NCBI GenBank assembly: GCA_033764335.1
Contig: JANRJC010000007.1
Coordinates: 184,077 to 248,076, forward strand
DNA from: JAGQVA01 sp033764335
Lineage (GTDB): Bacteria; Bacteroidota; Bacteroidia; J057
Direction of reading: 5' to 3'
DNA length: 64,000 nt
Position 1 is the first letter of the stretch. Each line of letters begins with the position of its first letter. Positions 28,776 through 38,200 of the stretch are shown here, in pieces. The notes under the pieces were generated by a model. The model had not been told where the DNA came from, did not search any database, and saw only the letters and a list, made by a program, of their open reading frames with translations. The translations under genes were made by a program, and so were the position numbers.

Positions 28776-31130
28776 TCAGGATTTGGTAATGGATTCTTCC
28801 ATATTGTAAATGGTGTGAATCACCTGCATAAGTGCCGCAAGCGATATTTTGTCAGTAGTCGTTGAAAATGGATATTCACCCACTTTCAGCAGTTTTTCGG
28901 CATCGTCTTTATTTTCTGTAAATGCTGATTTTTCTTCGGAGAAATAAGCCGTCAACAGTTCGAGTTCCTCTTTTCTAGGCTCCCGGCAAACGATCTGCCG
29001 GAAAGCCGTTTCTACCATTTGAGGAACGGGTAATTGTTTTTCCATTAGTTTTTCGGCTAATACACGGGAGGCTTCAAGCACATGAGGGTCATTGAGCATG
29101 ACTAATGCCTGAAGCGGAGTATTGGTACCGATCCGGCGCACTTCACATTGGTCGCGGTTGGATGCATCAAACATGAGCATGACCGGAGGAGGAACCGTGC
29201 GTTTGATAAAAACATACATCCCTCTCCGGTACAAATCCTCCTCATGATCTTGTACATAATTCATCAGAAGACCCCGGCCAGAGGTTGCGGCCTCCCACAA
29301 ACCTTTTGGTTGGTAGGGTTTTACACTCGGCCCGCCGATTTCCGAGACGAGCAGCCCGCTGCTGGCCAGTACGTGATCACGTACCACTTCGGCAGGATAC
29401 CGGATTCGGGGTGCACGCGCCAGATAGAGGTTTTCAGGGTCCTTTTCGAGTTTTTCACGATTCACTTCGGACGATTGCCGATAGGTCGCTGACATAACGA
29501 TGGTTTTCATCAACCGTTTGATATCCCATCCATTTTCCCTAAAATCCACCGCCAGCCAGTCCAGCAGTTCCGGGTGGGTCGGCAGTTCGCCCTGCATACC
29601 GAAGTCGCCGGTAGTTTTGACGATCCCCCTGCCAAAAATCTCCTGCCAGATACGGTTGACAAATACGCGGGAAGCAAGCGGATTTTCCGGCGAAAAAAGC
29701 CATTTGGCAAGTCCCAGGCGGTTTTTCTCAAACCGGGTGGTATCAAATGGCATCACTTTTTCCGGGGTTGAAAAACTCACTTTGTCGGTCGGTGAATCGT
29801 AATTTCCCCGATTAAGGATATGGGTGGAACGAATGCCTACGGAGTCTTTCATCACCATGACCATTACCGGAGAAGTATCTTTTTTATTGATAAACCGGAG
29901 GTATTCGGCTACATCTTTATCCGAAATTTTCATATTTGGCGGGTCGGCAAAAGACGCATCAATTGTACCAACGAGGCCTTTTTCGGGAACCTGGTTAAAA
30001 AAAGCGAATGTGCTGTAATAGTCTTTTTGCGAAATCGGATCGTATTTATGATCGTGGCATTTGGCACATTCAAAAGAAAGTCCCAACAAAGCTTTGCCAA
30101 AGGTATTCGTGCGGTCGGTCACGTATTCAATCCGGTATTCTTCGTCAATCACCCCTCCTTCCTGAGTGATTTTATGGTTTCGGTTAAATCCGGTAGCGAG
30201 CAACATTTCTTTGGAGGGCTGGGGGAGAAGGTCGCCGGCGAGTTGCCATGTAATAAATTGGTCGTAGGGATAATTTTCGTTGAATGCATGAATTACCCAG
30301 TCTCTCCAGGGCCACATGGTGCGCAGGCCGTCGTCCTGATACCCGTGTGAATCGGCATAACGCGCGACATCCAACCAGTGAATCGCCATTTTTTCACCGT
30401 AGGTTTTACGGGAGAGCAATTCGTCCACGATTTTTTCATACGCTTCCGGCGAATCATCGGCGAGGAAACGATCCTGCATTTCGAGAGTGGGAGGCAGTCC
30501 CGTGAGATCCATCGAAACCCGTTTCAGGAGGCGTTCTTTGTCCGCTTCGGGATTTGGTTTTAGCCCTATTTCCTCAAGGTGCGCGAGCACAAACAGATCT
30601 ATTTCATTTTTTACCCATTTTTTAAAGTCCACTTTCGGCAGATCGGTTTTTTCCGGAGGAATAAATGCCCAGTGTCGTTTGTATTCGGCCCCCTGCGATA
30701 TCCATTTTTTTATCATCTGGATATCCCTTTCGGTGAGTTTCAGTTTGGATTCAGGGGGAGGCATGCGTTCGGTCGTATCGGTATTTACGATCCGGTGGAA
30801 AACCGCCGAAGCTTCCGGGTCTCCGGGTACGATGGCGAACTGGCCAGGGTTTTCTTCCAACGCAGCAAATGCGCCTTCGGGTGTGTCGAGGCGAAGACCG
30901 GCTTTCCGTTGTTTGGCATCGGGGCCATGGCAGGTAAAACATTTATCGGAAAGGAGCGGGCGGATATGACGGTTGAAATCCACTTTTTCCGGGAGGGCGT
31001 TGTCCGAAGCGATAAATGTATTTGCGTTGAGGGTAAAGAAAAATACACCTGCTACAATTACAGCAACTCCGGCGACAAGCCACCCGCTGTATTTTTTTAC
31101 AGCACTGAAGATAGGGGATAGGTTAGACAT
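28776..31130 (-). CDS. PSD1 (DUF1549/DUF1553) protein with cytochrome c domain
   Basis: A 784-residue protein. A single N-terminal transmembrane helix (residues 17-36) is followed by a PSCyt1 cytochrome c domain with Cys64-x-x-Cys67-His68 (SDKCFTCHGPDAK) and PPPESKLKLTERD. Then come DUF1549 (PSCyt2; RVSMDLTGLPPTLEMQDRFL, HWLDVARYADSHGYQDDG) and DUF1553 (PSD1; FGRGIVKTTGDFGMQGE, YPAEVVRDHVLASSGLL, MFDASNRDQCEVRRIGTNTP). This is the standard planctomycete fusion, unusual but not unknown in Bacteroidota. First gene of the operon. Its role is unknown; roles in polymer breakdown and electron transfer have been proposed. Confidence 0.92.
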   Translation of the reverse strand: MSNLSPIFSAVKKYSGWLVAGVAVIVAGVFFFTLNANTFIASDNALPEKVDFNRHIRPLLSDKCFTCHGPDAKQRKAGLRLDTPEGAFAALEENPGQFAIVPGDPEASAVFHRIVNTDTTERMPPPESKLKLTERDIQMIKKWISQGAEYKRHWAFIPPEKTDLPKVDFKKWVKNEIDLFVLAHLEEIGLKPNPEADKERLLKRVSMDLTGLPPTLEMQDRFLADDSPEAYEKIVDELLSRKTYGEKMAIHWLDVARYADSHGYQDDGLRTMWPWRDWVIHAFNENYPYDQFITWQLAGDLLPQPSKEMLLATGFNRNHKITQEGGVIDEEYRIEYVTDRTNTFGKALLGLSFECAKCHDHKYDPISQKDYYSTFAFFNQVPEKGLVGTIDASFADPPNMKISDKDVAEYLRFINKKDTSPVMVMVMKDSVGIRSTHILNRGNYDSPTDKVSFSTPEKVMPFDTTRFEKNRLGLAKWLFSPENPLASRVFVNRIWQEIFGRGIVKTTGDFGMQGELPTHPELLDWLAVDFRENGWDIKRLMKTIVMSATYRQSSEVNREKLEKDPENLYLARAPRIRYPAEVVRDHVLASSGLLVSEIGGPSVKPYQPKGLWEAATSGRGLLMNYVQDHEEDLYRRGMYVFIKRTVPPPVMLMFDASNRDQCEVRRIGTNTPLQALVMLNDPHVLEASRVLAEKLMEKQLPVPQMVETAFRQIVCREPRKEELELLTAYFSEEKSAFTENKDDAEKLLKVGEYPFSTTTDKISLAALMQVIHTIYNMEESITKS

Positions 31131-31211
31131 ATTGGTAGAGTCCTGAATAAATCAACAAACAATCATCCAATATAGAAATTTTCCAGACAAAACTGGCGTT
31201 CGCGAAAATCC

Positions 31212-31745
31212 TTAATCTACCGATATACCCGCTTCTTCGACCTTAACATCTTCGGGCAGATAGATCATCGGATCCACCTTTTCTTTATCCTGAATCACTT
31301 CATAATGAAGATGCGGCCCGGTCGAAAGGCCTGTATTACCCGAGTAACCGATCAGTTGCCCGGCGGCGACTACGTCGCCGGCTTTTACTGCCAGTTTTGA
31401 CAAGTGTGCATATCGGCTTACATAAGAATTGTCGTGATGAATGTCAATCATCAGGCCGTAGTTCCCTCCGCTTTCACCGGCTTCGAGAATCAGGCCGGAG
31501 CCTGCAGCATATACTTCGGTTCCCTCCTTTGCCCGAAAATCAACCCCGTTATGCATCCGAGATTCCTGCAACACCGGGTGCATACGCACCCCAAAACCCG
31601 AAACGACCACCCCTTTTTTTAGCGGGGAAAGATAAGGCATATACAGACTCGGCGGCAAAGGCATAAATGCAGCCGAGGTCATCATAGCTGCGGTGATGAC
31701 AACCCAAGTACCACTCCTTCTCCGATTCAGACCCTTTCTTTTCAT
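31212..31745 (-). CDS. M23 family (LytM) metallopeptidase
   Basis: A 177-residue exported peptidase. After a short N-terminal hydrophobic stretch, the LytM fold shows HNGVDFRAKEGTEVYAAGSG, with the zinc ligands H and D of HxxxD, and GPHLHYEV with the HxH motif. Both metal-ligand pairs are intact, so it should be active in cutting peptidoglycan cross-links or peptide bonds. Its gene starts 16 bases downstream of the haloperoxidase-like gene and lies 81 bases downstream, in coordinates, of the PSD1 gene's start, so it is likely cotranscribed with the haloperoxidase gene. Confidence 0.88.
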   Translation of the reverse strand: MKRKGLNRRRSGTWVVITAAMMTSAAFMPLPPSLYMPYLSPLKKGVVVSGFGVRMHPVLQESRMHNGVDFRAKEGTEVYAAGSGLILEAGESGGNYGLMIDIHHDNSYVSRYAHLSKLAVKAGDVVAAGQLIGYSGNTGLSTGPHLHYEVIQDKEKVDPMIYLPEDVKVEEAGISVD

Positions 31746-31761
31746 TTCAGCCCAAAATCAA

Positions 31762-33960
31762 CTACCGAAAAACTTGCAATTTGTGTGCATCTGCAAAACT
31801 ATCCCCAGTGATCCGGATGACATACGTACCGGGAGAAACGCCCGGAGGCACGTCCATTTTCCAGTCAAAACCGGATTGTACCAAATTGATTTCTACCTGC
31901 CGCCCGGCCAGGTCAAACATCTGCACTTCGAGATTATCCGTAAGGATATTTACCCGAATAAAAAGGTCTGCCCCAACTCCGGCAGGATTGGGGAATATCC
32001 GGGTAGCGGGTGGTTCGGGCGAAAGGGGAGCATCTCCATTGAAGTATTTTTCGGCAAAATTAAAACTCTCTACCCCTATTTCCATTCCCATAAACCGTCC
32101 CGGAATATCATCCTGCGGCGGGTGAATGCCTCCCCATATCCGCGAAAGACTGGTTTGGTCGGAGGCATCGCGGTAAGTAGCCCATTGAAGAATAACATCT
32201 ACGCTGGGGCCTTCTTCAAAAACGAGGAATTCATTCTTTTTGGCCACAAATTCACTCATTCCCCCGGGAAAATATTCATCACCGGTCAAAAGAGTCATTA
32301 GTTCTGCCGCAGCCCGTGAGTAGGTGGAATGGCCCGAAACAAATCCGGCAAAAGGAGGCGTCACAAAAGTGGGACGCTGGTAAGGCCACCAGTTTTCCGC
32401 CAGAATCCAGTCCACGCCCGCAACCTCGGTTTTCGGATCATCTATAAAATCGGGGCCTTTCCAGGCAAAAAGTTTGATTTTGCCCACATGCTGATTATTG
32501 CTTCCGGCAAGCGGGTCGCCGGCTTCTACGATTTCGACAAACCCGGGCACCAGTGGAACGCCCGCCACATGATAATTGGGGAGTGAGGGATCCGAACTTT
32601 GCCCCTGATCGGCCATAAAACGAATCGCCGATACCGGGCGGACGTAATCATACCAGCCTTTGACACCCCAGGCCGAAATCGCCACGTCGTGCATGGCACC
32701 GCCCAATGCAAAATACGCTTTTACATCCCACTCCAGATCGTCCAACACGGGGCCTTGTCCTTTAAACCTTTTTTCAAAAGCCGGATGGTCATTTACATAA
32801 TTGAGGATGGTAAACCAGTGTCCGGGAGGCGTTTCTGAGGCTGGGCCATCGGCCCAAAATTCGGCCAGCACGCGAGTATAATCTCCCCGTGGCACAAGCT
32901 GCGGTTGATACGGCTGGCCGGTGTGAGGATTGATTTCACGCCCCTGGCTGGCATCACCACCATTGACCAAGTCATAAAAAGAGGAGTAATCTTTATAGTC
33001 TGTGGGATAACTCGCATTATTGCCGAGAGAAGCCGGAGAAATATCCCATATCACGCTATCTGCGGGATCCAGATGCCCCGACCACACCGCAACGAGGTTA
33101 AAACCCCAGAGATACTCTGCTGTGCCATCGGTGCCATTTTTCTCATCAACATAAGGCGGCTCACCGGGATCGTGATAGACCTTATACTCATCTCCGTCTC
33201 TTTCATAAACGTTCAGGTCTTCGTCGGTAAGCGAAAAAGGAGTAACATTACCCCATTCGGGGCTAAGGAAAGGCTGGACACGTCCGGGAATCGGATTGCC
33301 CGACTGGTCAATAAAAACCTCCAGCGAAATCTGCTGCCAGCGATTGGGATCCTCAATAAAAGGATTGCCGGGAATATCGGGAGCCATCGGCGGGTTCACC
33401 GGTTCGTAATAGCGGTTGGCGTATAGATTGCTTTCATTCGCACCATCCTGCAAACCAAAGTCAATCAGTCGCTGACCTATATAATTGCCCAATGCCGCCG
33501 GCTCACCGGTAGTGTAATTGATACTGGTGAAAAAGGGGTCATACCCCATTGACTGAAATAGCGAGTCACATTCATCTATGATTTTGGCGGCGCTGGGAGA
33601 CTTGGCAAACCGGTGGCGCAGCACACGGTAAACCGCATAACTTATCGCCTCTTCCTGCGCTTCTTTGATATTCACGGGTGTAGGCACACCGGTAAAAGGG
33701 CAGGTGTAGTTTCCCACCGTTTTCCCCAGAAAAAAAGGTTCCGCTGTCGGGTCATAAACCGCCCAGGCGTCATACATAGCCAGCGAAGTATGGAAAAGAT
33801 TGCGAGCATGCACGGTAGGCCGCGCAAAATCGCCGCGAATGGCGTCCAGAAGGACTTCGTTCCACTGACGAGCGACAGAATGCTGGGCGAAGGATGATGG
33901 CAAAAAAGCCGTCATAAAAAAACACCCTGCAAAAACGGAAAGGTAAAGCAGTTTTTTCAT
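31762..33960 (-). CDS. Vanadium-dependent haloperoxidase/PAP2-like protein, T9SS-sorted
   Basis: A 732-residue exported protein with a signal peptide (LLYLSVFAGCFFMTAFLPSSF). The C-terminal catalytic region has the PAP2/haloperoxidase motifs: FAGFVSGHSTYSRAAAELM (near residue 543) and SRIWGGIHPPQDDIPGRFMG (near 613), with the phosphate/vanadate-binding Arg and His. It ends with a T9SS sorting domain (ATRIFPNPAGVGADLFIRVN...GTYVIRI). Whether it is a true haloperoxidase or an acid phosphatase cannot be told. Cotranscribed with the M23 peptidase gene; divergent from the Panacea operon. Confidence 0.85.
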   Translation of the reverse strand: MKKLLYLSVFAGCFFMTAFLPSSFAQHSVARQWNEVLLDAIRGDFARPTVHARNLFHTSLAMYDAWAVYDPTAEPFFLGKTVGNYTCPFTGVPTPVNIKEAQEEAISYAVYRVLRHRFAKSPSAAKIIDECDSLFQSMGYDPFFTSINYTTGEPAALGNYIGQRLIDFGLQDGANESNLYANRYYEPVNPPMAPDIPGNPFIEDPNRWQQISLEVFIDQSGNPIPGRVQPFLSPEWGNVTPFSLTDEDLNVYERDGDEYKVYHDPGEPPYVDEKNGTDGTAEYLWGFNLVAVWSGHLDPADSVIWDISPASLGNNASYPTDYKDYSSFYDLVNGGDASQGREINPHTGQPYQPQLVPRGDYTRVLAEFWADGPASETPPGHWFTILNYVNDHPAFEKRFKGQGPVLDDLEWDVKAYFALGGAMHDVAISAWGVKGWYDYVRPVSAIRFMADQGQSSDPSLPNYHVAGVPLVPGFVEIVEAGDPLAGSNNQHVGKIKLFAWKGPDFIDDPKTEVAGVDWILAENWWPYQRPTFVTPPFAGFVSGHSTYSRAAAELMTLLTGDEYFPGGMSEFVAKKNEFLVFEEGPSVDVILQWATYRDASDQTSLSRIWGGIHPPQDDIPGRFMGMEIGVESFNFAEKYFNGDAPLSPEPPATRIFPNPAGVGADLFIRVNILTDNLEVQMFDLAGRQVEINLVQSGFDWKMDVPPGVSPGTYVIRITGDSFADAHKLQVFR

Positions 33961-34080
33961 TTGGTTGAATGGTTAGGCGTAAAAGAACAGAAGTAGAAGC
34001 CTGAGTTCAAATTTACAAAAATATTGGGTTGGGTTAAATAGTTAGTCGAAGGAAAATTTGTTTCAAAAAACAACAATTCA

Positions 34081-34111
34081 TTGTTTGTTTTTAAAACAAT
34101 TTATACATTTG
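34081..34111 (+). promoter_or_regulatory. Bacteroidota-type promoter of the Panacea toxin-antitoxin operon
   Basis: TTG at 34081-34083 and TACATTTG at 34104-34111 are separated by 20 bases, matching the TTG-N20-TAnnTTTG pattern. The -7 element ends 24 bases before the antitoxin ATG. Confidence 0.7.
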
Positions 34112-34136
34112 TTGGATGCAAACGATTATCCAACAA
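34109..34136 (+). promoter_or_regulatory. Palindromic operator overlapping the antitoxin promoter
   Basis: A perfect inverted repeat TTGTTGGAT-N10-ATCCAACAA overlaps the last three bases of the -7 element and ends at the first base of the antitoxin ATG. This is the expected place for autorepression by the HTH antitoxin. Half-sites are 9 bp, spaced 19 bases centre to centre, close to two helical turns. Confidence 0.7.
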
Positions 34137-34945
34137 TGAATCAGTCCCTCACTCCCCAACAAATCGGCCAGCGAATCGCCCAGCTCCGCAAACAAAGAGG
34201 ATTATCCCAGGAGGAGCTTGCCCGACAGATTCCAATGTCGCGACCTTCCCTGGCACAGGTAGAGCGGGGAAACCGCAACCTGAGTGTTGGAGAATTGCAG
34301 CAGATTTCTCTTATTCTGCGTTTTTCGCTGGATGAATTTTTGTCCGAAAATTTTAAAGCCGGGCAGGAAAACCTTATTCAGGAACCCGCAACACTCTATG
34401 AGGTAAAAGAACGGATTTCCACGCCGCAGCTAAATCCCCTAAAGTTTAAAAACGTCATTCTTTACCTTCTTACACACTGTGCCGGCAGGCCCAATGTCGG
34501 CGAGACGGTTATCGCCCGGCTGCTCTATTTCTGCGATTTTAACTACTATGAAATATACGAAGAGCAACTGACCGGTGCTACCTACCGAAAACTTCCCTAT
34601 GGTCCCGCCCCCGAACCCCTCGACAGGATTCTCGACCAGATGATTGAGGCGAGGTTATTGCAAAAAATTAAAACCGAATATCGCGGCCATCCGCAGACCC
34701 GGTACATTCCCCTCAAAAGTGCCGACCTCACCACCCTGAAAGCCAGCGAAACGGCAGTGATTGACAAGGTGATCGCCCAGATGGGCGACTGGCAGGAAAG
34801 CGAACTTACCCGCTATGCGTTAGGGGACAAGCCCTGGAGGGCAAGTGGAGAAAATGAAGTCATTGACTACGAGCTTGTTTTTTACAGAAGACCTCCCTAT
34901 CCCATGAGAACCTATTCCGAAGAAAATGAACAGAATATTATTTGA
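34136..34945 (+). CDS. HTH-Panacea domain antitoxin
   Basis: A 269-residue protein. An HTH_3 domain (residues 5-65; QIGQRIAQLRKQRGLSQEEL, MSRPSLAQVERGNRNLSVGE) is fused to a Panacea/SocA-like (DUF4065) domain (about 100-200; FKNVILYLLTH, IARLLYFCDFNYYEIYEEQL, TGATYRKLPYGPAPEPLDRI). Panacea is an antitoxin domain found with many different toxins. ATG at 34136 opens directly after the operator; an upstream start would read through it. The HTH probably represses the operon by binding 34109-34136. Overlaps the toxin gene by 20 bases. Confidence 0.88.
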   Translation: MNQSLTPQQIGQRIAQLRKQRGLSQEELARQIPMSRPSLAQVERGNRNLSVGELQQISLILRFSLDEFLSENFKAGQENLIQEPATLYEVKERISTPQLNPLKFKNVILYLLTHCAGRPNVGETVIARLLYFCDFNYYEIYEEQLTGATYRKLPYGPAPEPLDRILDQMIEARLLQKIKTEYRGHPQTRYIPLKSADLTTLKASETAVIDKVIAQMGDWQESELTRYALGDKPWRASGENEVIDYELVFYRRPPYPMRTYSEENEQNII

Positions 34946-35279
34946 AGACCTTCCGGAATTTCGGAAAGACCTCAAACACCTTCTGAAAAAATACCGGACA
35001 TTGGAGGAAGATTTGGTGGTTGTAAAAAAAGACCTGAATGACGAACCCGGAGAAAATCCTCCCTTTAGTTTCCGAATTAGTGGTCTCGGCACAGAAACCT
35101 GTGTGATCAAAGTAAAAAAAATTGCGTGCAAAGCGATCAAGGGCAAAGGCGTAAACTCCGGTCTGCGCCTCATCTATGCGTGGTTTCCCGCAGAGCAGCG
35201 GATCGTTTTCATCGAAATTTACCACAAAAGCGAAAAGGAGTTGGAGGATCGGGAGCGGATATTGGGGTGGGTGGGGTAG
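34926..35279 (+). CDS. Putative RelE/HigB-like toxin partner of the Panacea antitoxin
   Basis: A 117-residue protein. It starts inside the antitoxin gene (20-base overlap), the usual arrangement. LPEFRKDLKHLLKKYRTLEE, then a beta-rich end (SGLRLIYAWFPAEQRIVFIE, IYHKSEKELEDRERI) resembles the RelE/ParE fold, a ribosome-dependent mRNase or gyrase poison. The similarity is pattern-level, so the toxin class is inferred from size, context and this C-terminal pattern. Convergent with the helicase gene, with a 9-base gap. Confidence 0.75.
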   Translation: MNRILFEDLPEFRKDLKHLLKKYRTLEEDLVVVKKDLNDEPGENPPFSFRISGLGTETCVIKVKKIACKAIKGKGVNSGLRLIYAWFPAEQRIVFIEIYHKSEKELEDRERILGWVG

Positions 35280-35288
35280 GGGGATTTC

Positions 35289-38200
35289 TTAGCCCACTGC
35301 CATTTTAGCCGCATCTTTCCAGAAATATGGGGGCATGGGGTCGTTCAGTTCCCAGGTGATACTCATTGGTTTCGAGCCGTAGTGATTTATTAACCGAGCT
35401 TCTCCTAGAAAAACGAAGGTCATAGTATTCCCGTGTTCATCTTTCTTTTTTTCTCTGACAAATAGTAAAATATGCATCCCTTCCTTTTGGTGGTGAATGT
35501 ATTTCTTCCCTTTGGGTGTTTCAGGGCTTACTGTATTTTGAGACTGCCAGTGGAAACGAAGATCCGATATCGCAAAGTCGTCATATAAAGTCGAAGGCGA
35601 AAAATCTTGTTCTGACTTGTCAAGAGTAATAAATAACAATTCCGTATTTTTTTCAGGAGAATAGGCCACCCCTTCTCTGATTTTACTTTTCTTTTCAAAA
35701 GTGTGAAACCCAAAAGCTGCCAGTACTTGGGATCTTGTGTATCTACTATGCAGTTTTAGGGGTTGAGGGTAGGGCAGGAGAATTTCTTTTTCCATAAAAT
35801 CAATTCTGCTTATTTGAACCTCCAAAAATTCCACAATCTCCTGATTTAGCACATAGTTTTTCCCAATAGCACAAATGCTATCTTCCAGGGATTTGAAATG
35901 ATTTGTATCCCTCCAGACATCGTAATGAAGCATCAAACACATCATTTTTTCTTTCTCGCTACACGTATCAATGCTTATCTGAAAATTTTTTTTTGCCAGA
36001 GATAATAAAAAACGGAAATAGGAAATAGAAGTGCATGGCAGCCATTGTTTACTGATTGCGGCATAAAGTTCTTTCTCATTAGTGCCGGAATAATTATCTA
36101 TTTCTCCAGCCATTGCGCAAAGCCGTTTCCAGCTATATTTTTTATAGATAATGGGAAGAGGAATGTTGTAAAAACCAGAAAAGTTTTTCAACGTTAACGG
36201 CAAGGTTGACTGGTACTTGAAGTTTACAATTTTCTTGATAAGCTGGTTTTTATTTAAAGCGATTGCATTTCGTATGTTTTCCAGAATTGTGGCTTTTGCT
36301 TTTTTCTCCAAAATAATCGAGCAGCCCAAAGGCAAATGAGGAAAATCATCCTCCACTTCTTTTTGAATGGAAGAATTGGTTTTTCCAACCAAAGCCCTGA
36401 ATTTCCCTTCAAAATCATACTCAGGACGGGCATTCCCCACAAAGTCTAATACAGTCAAGCAGTCTTTTTCATCAGCCAAACGCAATCCTCGACCCAATTG
36501 CTGAAGAAACACCGTCAGACTTTCTGTAGGTCGAAGAAATAATACAGTGTCTATTTCCGGTATATCAACCCCCTCATTGAATATATCCACGACAAACAAA
36601 TAATTGATTTCCTTCTTCAACAGTTTATTTCGCAGATCCGCTCGCAATTCATTTCTATTACTTACCAGGTAATCAGCTTTTAAATTTGCAAGGGTAAATT
36701 TTTCAAACATATAACGAGCATGTTCTTGGCTGACACAAAAACATAAAGCCCTTACATCGTGGATGTCTTTCAGGTACTTTTCGAGGTTCTGTATAATCTC
36801 TCTTACCCGTCTGTCGCTATCAGTATATATTTTGGTCAGTTCTACTGGAACATATTTGCCATTTTGCCACCCCACTTTAGTCAAATCTACGCTGTCAGTA
36901 ATCCCGAAATATTGAAATGGGCATAATAGTTTTCGGTTTAATGCTTCTGGAAGCCTGATCTCCGCCGCAATGGTATCACAGAAGTCGCTGAGAATATCTT
37001 CTCCGTCCATTCGCTCAGGCGTAGCTGTCAAACCCAAAAGAATTACCGGGTTAAACTTGCTGATTATAGACCGATAACTTGATGCCGCAATATGGTGGAC
37101 CTCATCAATCACAATGTAATCATAGAAGTAGGGCGGGAGGGAAAGAGATGTAAGGCGGTTATTTAATGTTTGGACAGATGCAAAGACATGATCGTATTTT
37201 TCCGGCTCAAGTCCATCAACCCACAAATCTCCAAAATTGTTATCTCTCAGAATCCCCTGAAACGCAGCTTGTGCCTGCTGCAAAATTTCTTTTCTATGAG
37301 CTACGAAAAGTAGTCGAGCCGCAGGTTTTTCTTTTCTGAAATCCAGAAAATCAAAAGCCGAGATGACTGTTTTCCCTGTTCCGGTTGCTGCTACAATTAG
37401 GTTACGGAATCGCTTATGTACCTCCCGCTCTGTATGTAAATTCTCTAAAATCTCCTTCTGAAAAGGAAATGGTCTTATATCAAAAAATGAAGAAGGGTCA
37501 TTTTTTGTGAAACCTTTTTCTTTCTTTAAGGCCACTCGCAATTTTTCTACATGAATCTCAGGATTAAATGGCTCAAATTCTTTATCCTCCCAATAAGTAT
37601 CAAAAGTCTTTTGAAACTTTCCAATAATATGCCCAACTTCTTTGGTTGTTACTTTTAAATTCCACTCAAGCCCATTGGTCAAAGCGGAGCGGGAAATATT
37701 GGAAGAACCGATATAACCTGTATGAAATCCTGTATCTCGGAGAAATAAGTAGGCTTTTGCATGCAGCCTTTCATTGCTAGTGTTGTAGGATACTCTTATT
37801 TCCGTATTCTTAAGACTTGAAAGATATTCCACAGCTTTTATATCCGTGGCGCCCATATAGGAAGTAGTAATTACTTTTAGCAGCCCCCCTCTTTCTGTAA
37901 ATTCACTAAGCTCTTTCTCAAAGATTCGAATACCTGTCCATTTTATAAAAGAAACCAGAAAATGAATTTTGTCAGAGGAAAGGATTTCTTTTTTGATTTC
38001 GCTTTCCATGGAAATACCTGCATGGTTGCCTGTAAACAATTCGCTCTGAGACAATCGGGTATATGGGGTAATTTCTTTGAGGTGTTTTTCAAAATCAGCA
38101 AACCGCACATCAATTTTAGAGAATATTGCCGAAAGAATTTTCGCCTCCAACTCTATCAAATCTTCATCAAATGATTCTCTATCCAACTCCGATCGCAACA

